The position numbers were made by a program, and so were the translations under genes. This document shows, in pieces, positions 42,449-51,695 of a stretch of DNA of 64,000 nt. Origin of the DNA: Bacteroidales bacterium (GTDB lineage: Bacteria > Bacteroidota > Bacteroidia > Bacteroidales > UBA3663); NCBI GenBank assembly GCA_017449065.1, contig JAFSKF010000033.1, positions 1-64,000 on the forward strand. The letters run 5' to 3'. Under the pieces are notes generated by a model, which was given only the letters and a program-made list of their open reading frames with translations, searched no databases and was not told where the DNA came from. Position 1 is the first letter of the stretch. The number at the start of each line of letters is the position of its first letter.

Positions 42449-42452
42449 CGGC

Positions 42453-42926
42453 ATGAATTATCCGAAGTTGAATCTACCCGAATGCACCCTGAAAACCCGC
42501 ATCAATCCGGAAACCGGAACCGAAGAGGTTTTCGACCCTCAACGCAAGAAATACGTCCGCCTGAGTCCCGAGGAATGGGTTCGTCAGAATTTTGTGCATT
42601 ATCTGATCCATTCTTTGGGTTATCCGCAAGGCCGGATTGGAAACGAAGTTCCGATTCGGGTCGGACGCATGGAAAAAAGGTGCGACACCATCGTCTATGG
42701 AAAGACTGGACATCCGGCCGTCATCGTCGAATACAAAGCCCCTACTGTAGCCCTGACTCAGAAGGTATTTGACCAGATTCTTCGTTACGACTTTGCCCTT
42801 CAGGTTGACTATCTGATTGTAAGCAATGGTCTGAAGCACTATTGCTGTCATCTGAACCGGCAGTTGAACCGTTTTGAATTTCTTCCCCAGCTTCCGATGT
42901 GGTCGCTGATTGAGCCTCCGCAATAA
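42453..42926 (+). CDS. Stand-alone HsdR_N-like PD-(D/E)xK protein
   Basis: 157 residues matching only the N-terminal nuclease domain of type I restriction HsdR subunits. Asp78 (RCDTIVYG), Glu93 and Lys95 (IVEYKAP) form the PD-(D/E)xK core, and the QVDYLIVSNGLKHYCC strand-turn follows. There is no helicase domain and no HsdM or HsdS nearby. In Bacteroidota such short proteins are common next to housekeeping genes, and their role is unknown. Its last 61 codons overlap the 3' end of ftsE on the other strand. Family placement is good; nuclease activity is only inferred from the core residues. Confidence 0.88.
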   Translation: MNYPKLNLPECTLKTRINPETGTEEVFDPQRKKYVRLSPEEWVRQNFVHYLIHSLGYPQGRIGNEVPIRVGRMEKRCDTIVYGKTGHPAVIVEYKAPTVALTQKVFDQILRYDFALQVDYLIVSNGLKHYCCHLNRQLNRFEFLPQLPMWSLIEPPQ

Positions 42927-43620
42927 CCGTTTCCGGTGCTTGGTGTTCCGACTCTACTGTCGAAACCTCGGTCACTTTTCCATTCTCTATCTTCAGCACT
43001 CTTCCCGGGAACCGGTTTAGCAGTTGCAGGTTGTGTGTTGACATCAGGACTGTCGTATGCCGCTCTTTGCAGATGTCGTACAGCAGTTTGACAATATTCG
43101 AACTTGTTGCCGGATCCAGATTGCCAGTAGGTTCGTCAGCCAGAATGACAGCCGGATCGTTTAGCAAAGCTCTGGCAATAACCATTCGCTGCTGTTCTCC
43201 GCCCGAAAGCGTATTGGGCATTCTGTAACCTTTATTCTCCATGCCCACCAGATGAAGCACCTGTTTGATGCGGTCTTCCATCTCTTCCTTGTTACTCCAT
43301 CCGGTAGCTTTCAGCACAAACTCCAGATTCTGCTGTACCGTACGATCGACCAACAATTGGAAATCCTGAAATATGATACCCAACCGACGACGAAGATAAG
43401 GTATCTGACGGCGACGAATCGTTTTCAGATCGTATTCAAATACGGTTGCCTCACCTTCTGTAATGGGAAGTTCCGCATAGATGGTTTTCAACAGGCTGCT
43501 CTTGCCGGATCCTACCTGACCGATCAGATACACAAATTCACCCTTGTCGATATGCAAGGTTACATCTCTGAGAAGCAACTGCTGCTCTCGCTCAATATTC
43601 ACACCTTCGAAGTTTATCAT
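42742..43620 (-). CDS. ftsE: Cell-division ABC ATPase FtsE with long C-terminal extension
   Basis: 292 residues from the ATG at 43620 (MINFEGVNIER). Walker A GQVGSGKSS, Q-loop FQDFQLL, signature LSGGEQQRM and Walker B VILADEPTGNLD are intact. FtsE partners with FtsX in divisome control of peptidoglycan hydrolysis; ftsX is not adjacent. Known FtsE proteins end near residue 220-230. Residues 232-292 here are a Glu/Ser-rich low-complexity tail encoded antisense to the end of the HsdR_N gene. It follows the histidine genes on the same strand, 54 bases after hisIE. Confidence 0.9.
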   Translation of the reverse strand: MINFEGVNIEREQQLLLRDVTLHIDKGEFVYLIGQVGSGKSSLLKTIYAELPITEGEATVFEYDLKTIRRRQIPYLRRRLGIIFQDFQLLVDRTVQQNLEFVLKATGWSNKEEMEDRIKQVLHLVGMENKGYRMPNTLSGGEQQRMVIARALLNDPAVILADEPTGNLDPATSSNIVKLLYDICKERHTTVLMSTHNLQLLNRFPGRVLKIENGKVTEVSTVESEHQAPETVIAEAQSATTSEAGEEIQNGSTAGSDDSNSASDHCLQSDSQPEGQSRNEESGQIPSESGLQ

Positions 43621-43674
43621 ACGCAAACGGTTTATGTATCTGTAATTCTGAGAACAATCTGGTGTTCTATCTCA

Positions 43675-44310
43675 TCAGTGTTTCTTCCAACCCGGATTAT
43701 GGCGTTCACGAAGTTCCGCAGCCATATCTTCAATGCGGAGGCCTTTGCTTGTCAGCAGGACAATCAGGTGGTATAGCATGTCCGAACCTTCATAAATCAG
43801 ACGGTCGTTGGTACCGTTGGTTGCCTCAATAACCAATTCAAGGGCTTCCTCGCCCACCTTCTGTGCCATGCGGTTCAAGCCGTCTTTGAACAGACTGGTG
43901 GTATAGCTTCCCTCCGGCATTTCTTCATGACGCTTTTCAATGAAATCCTGCAACTCGGAAAGGAAAAGCAAGGCATTGTCTTTATCGTTGGCTGCTTTAT
44001 GCGGATTGGTTTCACCCCAGCAGGTGTCTGCACCTGTGTGACAAACCGGACCGGCAGGAACTGCTTTGATTAGCAAGGTATCCTGATCGCAATCGTTCAG
44101 AATTTCCTTTACGGTCAACGTGTTTCCCGAAGTCTCTCCTTTGGTCCACAAGGTGTTCCGTGTACGACTCCAGAAAGTAACCAGACCCGTAGCAACGGTC
44201 TTATCATAGGCTTCCTGATTCATAAAGCCCAGCATGAGCACTTTGTTGGTGGTGGCATCCTGAATGATAGCGGGCACCAGTCCACCCAATTTCTCGAAAT
44301 TAATTTCCAT
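43675..44310 (-). CDS. hisIE: Bifunctional phosphoribosyl-AMP cyclohydrolase / phosphoribosyl-ATP pyrophosphatase
   Basis: 211 residues. The HisI part (about 1-110) contains VLMLGFMNQEAY, WSRTRNTLWTKGETSGN and the metal-binding CDQDT and GPVCHTGADTCW cysteines. The HisE part (about 115-205) has GLNRMAQKVGEEALELVIEA. Together they catalyse steps two and three of histidine synthesis. Last of the four his genes here, 30 bases after hisF. Confidence 0.96.
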   Translation of the reverse strand: MEINFEKLGGLVPAIIQDATTNKVLMLGFMNQEAYDKTVATGLVTFWSRTRNTLWTKGETSGNTLTVKEILNDCDQDTLLIKAVPAGPVCHTGADTCWGETNPHKAANDKDNALLFLSELQDFIEKRHEEMPEGSYTTSLFKDGLNRMAQKVGEEALELVIEATNGTNDRLIYEGSDMLYHLIVLLTSKGLRIEDMAAELRERHNPGWKKH

Positions 44311-44340
44311 GACTTATAGTTTTTACTTATTTTTCTTTTC

Positions 44341-45102
44341 TTAAACGCATCGGACACAAATACCATTGTCTGCCAGATAGTTTTTGAGTTCTCGCATCGG
44401 AATCTCGTTGAAATGAAAAACCGAAGCTGCCAATGCCGCATCCACATGAGCTTGCTCAAAAACTTCCAGGAAGTGTTCTTTGGTTCCGGCTCCCCCCGAC
44501 GCGATAATCGGAATACTCAGTTCCTCATGCAGACGATGTAATGCTTCGATGGCAAAGCCCTGTTTCGAACCGTCGTGGTTCATCGAAGTGAAAAGAATCT
44601 CTCCGGCGCCACGTTCCTGTGCTTCATGGGCCCACTCGAACAAAGTCCGCTCGGTCGGAATCCGTCCGCCATTCAGATAGCACCGCCAAGTGCCGTCTTC
44701 TTCCAGTCGGGCATCTATAGCACAAACACATTCCTGAACTCCAAAACGCCGGGCTATTTCCGAAATCAGTTCCGGACGACGTATGGCAGAACTGTTGACA
44801 GACACCTTATCTGCACCGGCTGCCAGCAGGCGTTCCACGTCGCTCAATTCGTGAATGCCACCGCCCACGGTAAACGGAATCGAAACCTCAGCTGCAATAC
44901 GTTTCACAAGTTCCGTAAACGTCTTTCTGCCTTCATGCGATGCCGTGATATCCAGATAGACGAGTTCGTCAGCCCCCATGTCGCTGTACTGTTTACCCAG
45001 CTCTACAGGATCGCCCGCATTGCGGAAATTGACGAACTGAACACCTTTTACCGTGGTTCCGTCCTTAACATCCAGACAGGGAATGATTCGTTTTGCTAAC
45101 AT
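44341..45102 (-). CDS. hisF: Imidazole glycerol phosphate synthase cyclase subunit
   Basis: 253 residues. [15 protein letters not shown] with the catalytic Asp, [10 protein letters not shown] and DGTKQGF-like ([15 protein letters not shown]) phosphate loops and the ASGGAG motif define HisF. It receives ammonia from HisH and forms IGP and AICAR. Its first 38 bases overlap the end of hisA, which supports translational coupling. Confidence 0.97.
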   Translation of the reverse strand: MLAKRIIPCLDVKDGTTVKGVQFVNFRNAGDPVELGKQYSDMGADELVYLDITASHEGRKTFTELVKRIAAEVSIPFTVGGGIHELSDVERLLAAGADKVSVNSSAIRRPELISEIARRFGVQECVCAIDARLEEDGTWRCYLNGGRIPTERTLFEWAHEAQERGAGEILFTSMNHDGSKQGFAIEALHRLHEELSIPIIASGGAGTKEHFLEVFEQAHVDAALAASVFHFNEIPMRELKNYLADNGICVRCV

Positions 45103-45814
45103 ATTCTTCTATTTCGTGATAGGTGATACGACCTTCGTATATTGCCTTGCCTATAATGACATCCGGCACTCCGATATCGTCCAATTGTTCCACATCTGCC
45201 ATGCACGATACGCCGCCAGAGGCCGTCACATGCAAACCCGGAAATTCCAGAAGCATATCGCGATAAAGTTCCACCGACGGACCTATCATCATACCGTCGC
45301 GCGAAATATCGGTCGAGATAATCTTACGGACGCCTCGTGCCACATAGCTTTCCAGGAAAGTCTGCCAACGGGCATCGCTCTCTTCCATCCAGCCGCTCAC
45401 GGCAATCTTGCCGTCTTTGATATCTGCTCCGAGAATGATTTTCTCGGGTCCGTATTTTTCCAGCCACGACAAGAACAGCTGCGGACGGTTGACTGCAATA
45501 CTTCCGCCGGTAATCATGTGTGCTCCGCAATCGAAAGCAATCTTCACGTCTTCATCGCTTTTCACACCCCCTCCAAAGTCAATAATCAGTTGAGTTCCGG
45601 AAGCAATACGTTCCAATGTCTTGTAGTTAACGATGTGTCCGCCCTTGGCGCCATCCAAGTCAACGACATGCAGTCTTCGGATGCCTACGCCCTCCAGCTG
45701 CTTTGCCACTTCCAACGGGTCGTGACTGTATTCGGTCTTGGCGCTGTAGTTGCCCTGCTGCAAGCGCACCAAGTTTCCATCAATAATATCTACTGCAGGA
45801 ATCAGTTCAATCAT
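45065..45814 (-). CDS. hisA: ProFAR isomerase
   Basis: 249 residues. [18 protein letters not shown] and [13 protein letters not shown], then [15 protein letters not shown] and [14 protein letters not shown], are the half-barrel phosphate-binding blocks of HisA. It isomerises ProFAR to PRFAR, the HisF substrate. The 3' end overlaps hisF by 38 bases. Confidence 0.97.
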   Translation of the reverse strand: MIELIPAVDIIDGNLVRLQQGNYSAKTEYSHDPLEVAKQLEGVGIRRLHVVDLDGAKGGHIVNYKTLERIASGTQLIIDFGGGVKSDEDVKIAFDCGAHMITGGSIAVNRPQLFLSWLEKYGPEKIILGADIKDGKIAVSGWMEESDARWQTFLESYVARGVRKIISTDISRDGMMIGPSVELYRDMLLEFPGLHVTASGGVSCMADVEQLDDIGVPDVIIGKAIYEGRITYHEIEEYVSKTNHSLSGC

Positions 45815-45843
45815 TTCTTTGTCAATTAAAATACCTTAATAAT

Positions 45844-46452
45844 TCAAAACAACAGAAAATTCTTTAATATCTTTTCTCCTACCGAGCCGCTTTTTTCCGG
45901 ATGGAACTGTGTGGCCCAGAAATTATCTTTATGCAAAGCGGCACTATAGGGTCCGCAATAATCGGTTTTGGCAATGGTGTAGTCGCAAACCGGCACACGG
46001 TACGAATGCACATAATAGACATAACTATCATCTTTCACATCTGCAAACAGCCGGTGCTCTCCTCCGGTTTCTAATCCTTGCACCCGGATCGTATTCCAGC
46101 CCATTTGCGGAACCTTGAACGATGAATCTGCCGGACGGAAACGTTCCACCGGAACATCAAAAATTCCAAGGCAATCCACATCTCCTTCTTCACTGTGCCT
46201 GCACATCAGCTGCATACCGATGCAGATGCCCAACACCGGCTGTTTCAGGTTTCTGATGATGTCGCTCAAGCCTGTTTCATTCAAATAATCCATCGCAGCA
46301 CGAGCTTCACCGACACCCGGGAAAATCACCTTATCTGCATTCCGCAACTCCTCCGGATCGTTAGTGATAACCGGATCGTAGCCCAAACGCCTACAGGCAC
46401 AGAAAACACTGTAGATATTCCCAGCATTATATTTAACAATTGCTACTTTCAT
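45844..46452 (-). CDS. hisH: Imidazole glycerol phosphate synthase glutaminase subunit
   Basis: 202 residues from the ATG at 46452 (MKVAIVKYNAGN); a GTG three codons earlier is possible. The class I amidotransferase triad is visible: Cys in LGICIGMQLM, and His and Glu in FWATQFHPEKSG. It supplies ammonia to HisF. First of the four his genes, 17 bases after the LptD-like gene. hisG, hisD, hisC and hisB are not in the window. Confidence 0.96.
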   Translation of the reverse strand: MKVAIVKYNAGNIYSVFCACRRLGYDPVITNDPEELRNADKVIFPGVGEARAAMDYLNETGLSDIIRNLKQPVLGICIGMQLMCRHSEEGDVDCLGIFDVPVERFRPADSSFKVPQMGWNTIRVQGLETGGEHRLFADVKDDSYVYYVHSYRVPVCDYTIAKTDYCGPYSAALHKDNFWATQFHPEKSGSVGEKILKNFLLF

Positions 46453-46469
46453 ACTTTTCACACCTTTGG

Positions 46470-49328
46470 TTAATCGTCATACCAATCGATCTTGTTCGAT
46501 CTCGATACGGACGACTTCTCATATTTCAAATCGCTCAGCAACGAACTCTTCACCGCGATGCACACATGGAAACTGGCATATCTTCCCAATGGGTTCATGG
46601 AAGCCGTAAGTGTCCAGCAGTGCATATCTCGCGATGCATTCATGTTCATATAGGTTACCTTCTTGTCGTTGAAGTTATAGGTCAGGTTGTACGAGAAGTT
46701 CCAGTTCTTAGTGGGCTGGATACTGCCCGAAACCGTCGCACTATGCTTCAAGTCCAGATTGTATTCCATTTTCTTGTAGTTAAAATCACTGTAAGCATAA
46801 CGCATGGTGTACGATATGTTCATCGACCACGGGATGCTCCACAGCAGATAACCATCTGCGTCATACTTCGACGACGCCGTTCCGGCATGTTTCTTGCGTC
46901 GTCCGGATTCCTTCTCTTTTGTCAACGACGGATCCAGATTCTCGTCCACTGTATCGTCCTCCGTTTCTCCGGTCGGATCCACATCGAGTTCAGACGAAGT
47001 GTCTCCCTCCTCTCCATATCCAAACCATTGCGCCAGTTTCTTGTTGTTCAGCTGGAAACTGTAGCTATATCCGGTATTCATCAGTCGGGGAAGCTTGCCC
47101 ACTTCCCATCGCGGCACATCAATATGGTGAGGTGATCCGCTGCTGGTCAAATCGTACATGTAAGTATCAAACGAGGCAGACAGGTTCATCGAACTGTTTT
47201 TGCCCATTTTGATTACCATCGATACCGGAATGGTCGAACTCCATCGCATGGAATCAGCAGCCAGATTATAGCTGATGCTCGAGGTCAGGTTGTCGATAAT
47301 TGAGACTTTCTTGTAACCGGTAGAATCCTTCTCGCTACGGAATTTCGCCTCAATGTTGTTCGACATCGAGAAACTGATCGATCCGGTCTTTCCGCGGCTT
47401 GTCGTACCGTAGGTGTAACCCGAGAAAGGTGAATACTGAACCGTTGTAAAGCCTGTCGGTGAAGTAGAGCTTGGCATATCATAAGTTGACCAGCTGTGAT
47501 ACTTCTTCTTCGAAAAGTCCGGTGTATAACTGAAGGAAACCGTCGGGGTGAACAAATGACGCACAGCCACCAGTTTGGCGTTTTTGAAAATGGGCAACGG
47601 ATACCAGAAACCATACAGTTTGGTGTTGGCACTCAACGTCGTCGAATAGTTGTAAACATTATAGAAGCCGTATGTGGTATCACGGGCAACACCGCCATAA
47701 GTACCGTTAGCGTTTTCTATCGAAGGATCGTAGAACTGGTCGGTCTTATGGGTGTACATTCGATCGGTAAAGTTGAACGAAGGCGTAATGTTCAGATAGT
47801 TGAAGAACGTGAAAGTGGCAGAAATCGGAATCGTATGCTGCATACCGTTCTTCCAGTCGCGGATCAGCGACTTGTCTTTGAACTCGTTCTGCTTGGTGGT
47901 AATACTGTTCGTCAGACGTCCTGTATATGACATCGCGATCTTCTCATACCAGCGGTCCGCTCCGTTCTTCACTTTCCGCTTGAAGGGATAAATACGGCTC
48001 ATCGAAATTGTCAAGTCCGGCAACTGAAGCACCAGGGTACTGTCTTGGGTGCGCTGTGTCAGGGATGTAGATGCCGAGAACGACCAGCTTGAGTTCGGGA
48101 TTTTATAAGTGGCATTCACCGTCGATGACTTGGTGGACTGGGTCAGATCGGTTGAATAATAGCTGGTCAGGTTGTTTCGCTCATAGCCGGAGGTCGTAAA
48201 GTTCACCGATGCCGACAACGTCATATTCGGATTGAAGCGGCTGTCCTGCGTATGACTCCAGACGGCTTTGATGTTCGTCATCTCCGAATAGTCGGGCATA
48301 CCCTTGTCGCCCGTAATGGTCTTGATGTAGCTGAACGAATAATTACCCTTGAACTTATATCGCCATGCGTATTTGGAAGCAGCAGAAATACCCCACGAAC
48401 CCTTGGTGTAGATCTCTCCCCTGAGCGCCAGGTCGATATAGTCGTTGATGGCAAAATAATAACCGCCATCACGCAGATACAGACCTCGAGTATTGTCTGC
48501 TCCGTATGTCGGCATCAGCACGCCACTCGAATAACTCTTTGTAAAGGGGAAATAACCGAAGGGAATCGCCAATGGTAAAGGGACATCAGCCACTACCAAA
48601 TAGGCCGGACCCGTCACGATATTTTTCTTCGGACGCACTCTGGCTTTCGTCAGATTGATGTAGAAGTGTGGACATTCATGGTAATCGCAAGTGGTGTAGC
48701 GGCCGTTTTCGAGGAAAATGTCATTATTAGGCATTTTCTTAGTCGTTCCGCCCGTAACATATCCTTCGCCTTGCTGAGTCACCACATCGGTGATGTAGCC
48801 TTTGGCACTCTTGAAGTTGTAGGAAATGGTTTTCGTTTCATATTCGCCCGATTTGTCCTTAAACACCGGGGCACCGATCTGTTTATGACTGCCTTCCTGC
48901 GCTGTGGTATCCGGCACGCCTTTCGCATGAACCAGACTGCTGTCCAGCGACAACTGAATCTGTTCAGCAGTCAGATTGATATCATCGTAGGTCACCTCGC
49001 TCGATCCGAACAGATAAGCCATATTGCCTCGGGTGAACACCAGCGAGTCGGTTGCCTTGAAGTTCACGACTGCCGTCAGACCGCTTCCTGATTTCTTTTT
49101 CTTGTACCCGACAGAATCGGTAAGCAGCGAATCTGCAAGCATCTCCAACGAATCCGGTAGGGCTAACGAATCAACTGCAAGAGAATCCGGCAATACGGAA
49201 AGCGAATCTTCCCCGGCTCCTTGGGCTTCCGCCGGAGCCACATCCTGTGCATAAGCCAGCGATGTTTGCAGACCTAACGCTGCAGACATCACAAGAAGCA
49301 ATAAAACGATATATCGTAGTGTACGCAC
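46470..49328 (-). CDS. lptD: LptD/OstA-like outer-membrane LPS-assembly protein
   Basis: 952 residues from a GTG at 49328. Signal peptide (hydrophobic core about 6-22, cleavage after AYA), then a low-complexity stretch rich in DSL (DSLSVLPDSLAVDSLALPDS). Residues about 85-210 form an OstA/LptA-type beta-jellyroll (FTRGNMAYLFGSSEVTYDDI). From about 220 a beta-barrel of many amphipathic strands continues to the C-terminus. Bacteroidota LptD relatives carry the same DSL-rich segment. It would insert LPS or a related glycolipid into the outer leaflet. It precedes the his genes by 17 bases, an unrelated pairing probably without regulatory meaning. Confidence 0.88.
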   Translation of the reverse strand: MRTLRYIVLLLLVMSAALGLQTSLAYAQDVAPAEAQGAGEDSLSVLPDSLAVDSLALPDSLEMLADSLLTDSVGYKKKKSGSGLTAVVNFKATDSLVFTRGNMAYLFGSSEVTYDDINLTAEQIQLSLDSSLVHAKGVPDTTAQEGSHKQIGAPVFKDKSGEYETKTISYNFKSAKGYITDVVTQQGEGYVTGGTTKKMPNNDIFLENGRYTTCDYHECPHFYINLTKARVRPKKNIVTGPAYLVVADVPLPLAIPFGYFPFTKSYSSGVLMPTYGADNTRGLYLRDGGYYFAINDYIDLALRGEIYTKGSWGISAASKYAWRYKFKGNYSFSYIKTITGDKGMPDYSEMTNIKAVWSHTQDSRFNPNMTLSASVNFTTSGYERNNLTSYYSTDLTQSTKSSTVNATYKIPNSSWSFSASTSLTQRTQDSTLVLQLPDLTISMSRIYPFKRKVKNGADRWYEKIAMSYTGRLTNSITTKQNEFKDKSLIRDWKNGMQHTIPISATFTFFNYLNITPSFNFTDRMYTHKTDQFYDPSIENANGTYGGVARDTTYGFYNVYNYSTTLSANTKLYGFWYPLPIFKNAKLVAVRHLFTPTVSFSYTPDFSKKKYHSWSTYDMPSSTSPTGFTTVQYSPFSGYTYGTTSRGKTGSISFSMSNNIEAKFRSEKDSTGYKKVSIIDNLTSSISYNLAADSMRWSSTIPVSMVIKMGKNSSMNLSASFDTYMYDLTSSGSPHHIDVPRWEVGKLPRLMNTGYSYSFQLNNKKLAQWFGYGEEGDTSSELDVDPTGETEDDTVDENLDPSLTKEKESGRRKKHAGTASSKYDADGYLLWSIPWSMNISYTMRYAYSDFNYKKMEYNLDLKHSATVSGSIQPTKNWNFSYNLTYNFNDKKVTYMNMNASRDMHCWTLTASMNPLGRYASFHVCIAVKSSLLSDLKYEKSSVSRSNKIDWYDD

Positions 49329-49426
49329 GGATTTCTATTTAAATATTGCGGCGCGAAGTTATGTATTTTTTCAAAAAAAAACAACTTTACGCGGGAACTT
49401 TAAATAAAAAAGCGCATTTTTTAACT

Positions 49427-51583
49427 TTATTCGGGCTTTACATCGTCAAATGAAATGCGGAAAGTGCAACCATTTGCATAATTGGTACAACCGAAAGCAG
49501 TCTTTCCCCGCACAATCCGACCGGCTCCACAAACCGGACAGACTTGCGGCAAGGTAGCCAAAGTGTATTGGTAGCTCTTTTCTTTTTTGGTGGTTTTGCG
49601 AGTCGTTTTGGCAGGTTTCTCCGCTGTCTTTTCTGCCGTTTTCCGCTTCTTGCCCGCGGTTTCCTCTTCGGGAGTATAGGCAACTCGTGCGGTTCCCGAA
49701 TCGTGAATCACTTCGTTCACAATTTGGGTAACCATCGCCTTCAGTTCTTCGATGAAAGCATGCGCATCGTACTCTCCGCGTTCAATCTGGCGCAATTTAC
49801 GCTCCCATTGGCCCGTAAGTTCTGCGCTTTTCAGCAATTCCTGCTGAATGATACCGATCAGCTCGATGCCCGTCTGCGTGGCGACCAACGATTTTTTCTC
49901 TTTTCGGATGTAATGGCGTCGGAAAAGCGTTTCGATAATGGCTGCACGGGTGGAAGGACGCCCCAATCCGTTCTCTTTCATCGCATCGCGCAATTCTTCG
50001 TCATCGCACAGTTTTCCGGCCGTTTCCATAGCTCGCAAAAGACTGGCTTCGCTGTATAGCGGAGGTGCTTTGGTCCACTTTTCCAGCAGCGAAGGGACAT
50101 GGGGTCCGGTTTCTCCCTTAACAAATTCTGGAAGAATCCCTTGCATAGAATTATCGTCCTCGTTCTGCGAATCCTCTCCGCTCTGCGAAGATTTTGCCGA
50201 TGTGATGTCGTCGCCCCCCGACTGCAGGTCTGCATAGACGGTTCTCCAACCTGGCGAGACAATGACTTTTCCGCTTGCCCTGAACGGCACGCCCGTCTCG
50301 CTGCTGTCACCGGCAAAACCATTGACGGTTGTCGTATTGAATATACACTCCGGATAGAACACCGCAATAAAGCGACGGGCAACCAGGTCGTACACTTTCC
50401 GTTCGTCGGGAGTTATGGTGTTTGCCGGCACTCCAGTCGGAATGATGGCGTGGTGATCAGTGACCTTGCTATTATCAAATACTTTCTTCGTTTTCAACAG
50501 TTTGGCTCCCGGAACCAGAAGAGGCGCTGTCACGGGTTCATAACCTCGCAGTCCTTTCAGAATCAAGGGACATTTCGGATAAATATCGTCACTCAGATAA
50601 GTGGTATCGACACGCGGATAGGTAGTCAGTTTCTTCTCATACAGGCTCTGTATCAGTTTCAGGGTGTCGTCAGCGCTGAATCCGAATTTCCGGTTACAAT
50701 CCACCTGTAATGAGGTCAGATCGTACAGTCTCGGTTGCTGCTCCTTTCCTTGTTTCTTCTGTATGTCGGTCACGGTAAAAGGCTTACCGTCTATCTCCGC
50801 AATCGCCTTTTCCGCCTCTTCCTGCTTTTCATACCGGCCTTTGGTAGCGTTGAAGGTAACGTCCCTGTACAACGTCTTGATTTCCCAATATTGGGTTGGC
50901 TGGAAATTGACAATCTCCCAATGGCGCTTCACAATCAGAGCCAGCGTGGGGGTCTGCACACGTCCGATACTGATAACCTGACGTTGTTCCCGATGTCCGT
51001 AATGAACGGTATATAGCCGGGAGGCATTCATCCCAAGCAGCCAGTCTCCGATAGCCCGGCTCAATCCTGCACGATAGAGCTTATCGTATTCTTGCTGCAA
51101 TCTCAAGTGTTCGAACCCTTCCTTGATGGCATCGTCGGTCATCGAATTGATCCATAACCTGTACACCGGACATTCCTTCCCGTCCGGACGCACATACACG
51201 TTGCGATTCCTATCATATATAATGCCAGCCTTCTGCATGACCCATCGCTGAATCAGCTCACCTTCCTGACCGGCATCACCGCAGTTGATGATTTCATCAG
51301 CTTTCGAATAGAGGTCAGAAATGACGGCAAACTGACGGCGCACTCCGTCATCGTTTTTAAGGGTGATACCGAAAGTTTGCGGAATCATAGGCAGACGGCT
51401 TTCTGCCCACGCTTTCCAGTAAGGGGTATATTCTTCCGGAGCTTTCAGTTCACACAAGTGCCCGAAAGTCCAAGTCACCTGATAACCGTTCCCTTCGTAA
51501 TATCCCTGCTGACGGCTCGTCGCCCCCAGCACTCCTGCTATACTTTGCGCCACACTTGGCTTCTCGGCAATACAAACTTTCAT
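49427..51583 (-). CDS. topB: DNA topoisomerase III
   Basis: 718 residues. TOPRIM domain at the N-terminus (MKVCIAEKPSVAQSIAGVLG, CGDAGQEGELIQ). The active-site Tyr lies in KKLTTYPRVDTTYLS near residue 335. A charged insert (DDITSAKSSQSGEDSQNEDD) and a Lys/Thr-rich linker precede a C-terminal four-Cys zinc finger (CPVCGAGRIVRGKTAFGC). Type IA enzyme that decatenates and relaxes single-stranded regions. Some copies in Bacteroidota are carried on conjugative elements, but here the neighbours are core genes. Divergently transcribed from the DUF4254 gene. Confidence 0.95.
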   Translation of the reverse strand: MKVCIAEKPSVAQSIAGVLGATSRQQGYYEGNGYQVTWTFGHLCELKAPEEYTPYWKAWAESRLPMIPQTFGITLKNDDGVRRQFAVISDLYSKADEIINCGDAGQEGELIQRWVMQKAGIIYDRNRNVYVRPDGKECPVYRLWINSMTDDAIKEGFEHLRLQQEYDKLYRAGLSRAIGDWLLGMNASRLYTVHYGHREQRQVISIGRVQTPTLALIVKRHWEIVNFQPTQYWEIKTLYRDVTFNATKGRYEKQEEAEKAIAEIDGKPFTVTDIQKKQGKEQQPRLYDLTSLQVDCNRKFGFSADDTLKLIQSLYEKKLTTYPRVDTTYLSDDIYPKCPLILKGLRGYEPVTAPLLVPGAKLLKTKKVFDNSKVTDHHAIIPTGVPANTITPDERKVYDLVARRFIAVFYPECIFNTTTVNGFAGDSSETGVPFRASGKVIVSPGWRTVYADLQSGGDDITSAKSSQSGEDSQNEDDNSMQGILPEFVKGETGPHVPSLLEKWTKAPPLYSEASLLRAMETAGKLCDDEELRDAMKENGLGRPSTRAAIIETLFRRHYIRKEKKSLVATQTGIELIGIIQQELLKSAELTGQWERKLRQIERGEYDAHAFIEELKAMVTQIVNEVIHDSGTARVAYTPEEETAGKKRKTAEKTAEKPAKTTRKTTKKEKSYQYTLATLPQVCPVCGAGRIVRGKTAFGCTNYANGCTFRISFDDVKPE

Positions 51584-51604
51584 AAATTTCTACAAAAACG
51601 GGTG

Positions 51605-51612
51605 CAAAGATA
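51605..51612 (-). promoter_or_regulatory. -7 box of topB
   Basis: TATCTTTG on the minus strand, 21 bases before the topB ATG. It is back-to-back with the promoter of the plus-strand operon. Confidence 0.6.
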
Positions 51613-51630
51613 ATGATTTTTCCGATAAAA

Positions 51631-51662
51631 TTGCACAATTATTCGTTTTTTTTATATATTTG
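51631..51662 (+). promoter_or_regulatory. Promoter of the DUF4254-GT9 operon
   Basis: TTG (51631-51633), a 21-base spacer and TATATTTG (51655-51662), 33 bases before the ATG at 51696. The -33 elements of this promoter and of topB lie in the same 25 bases, so the two may compete. Confidence 0.65.
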
Positions 51663-51695
51663 CCCCCAAGAAAAAAATAAAATTAAAACTACAAC

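Noticed and set aside
49329-49426. Small gene or RNA between the LptD-like gene and topB
   Set aside because: 98 AT-rich bases without a reading frame or stable structure.
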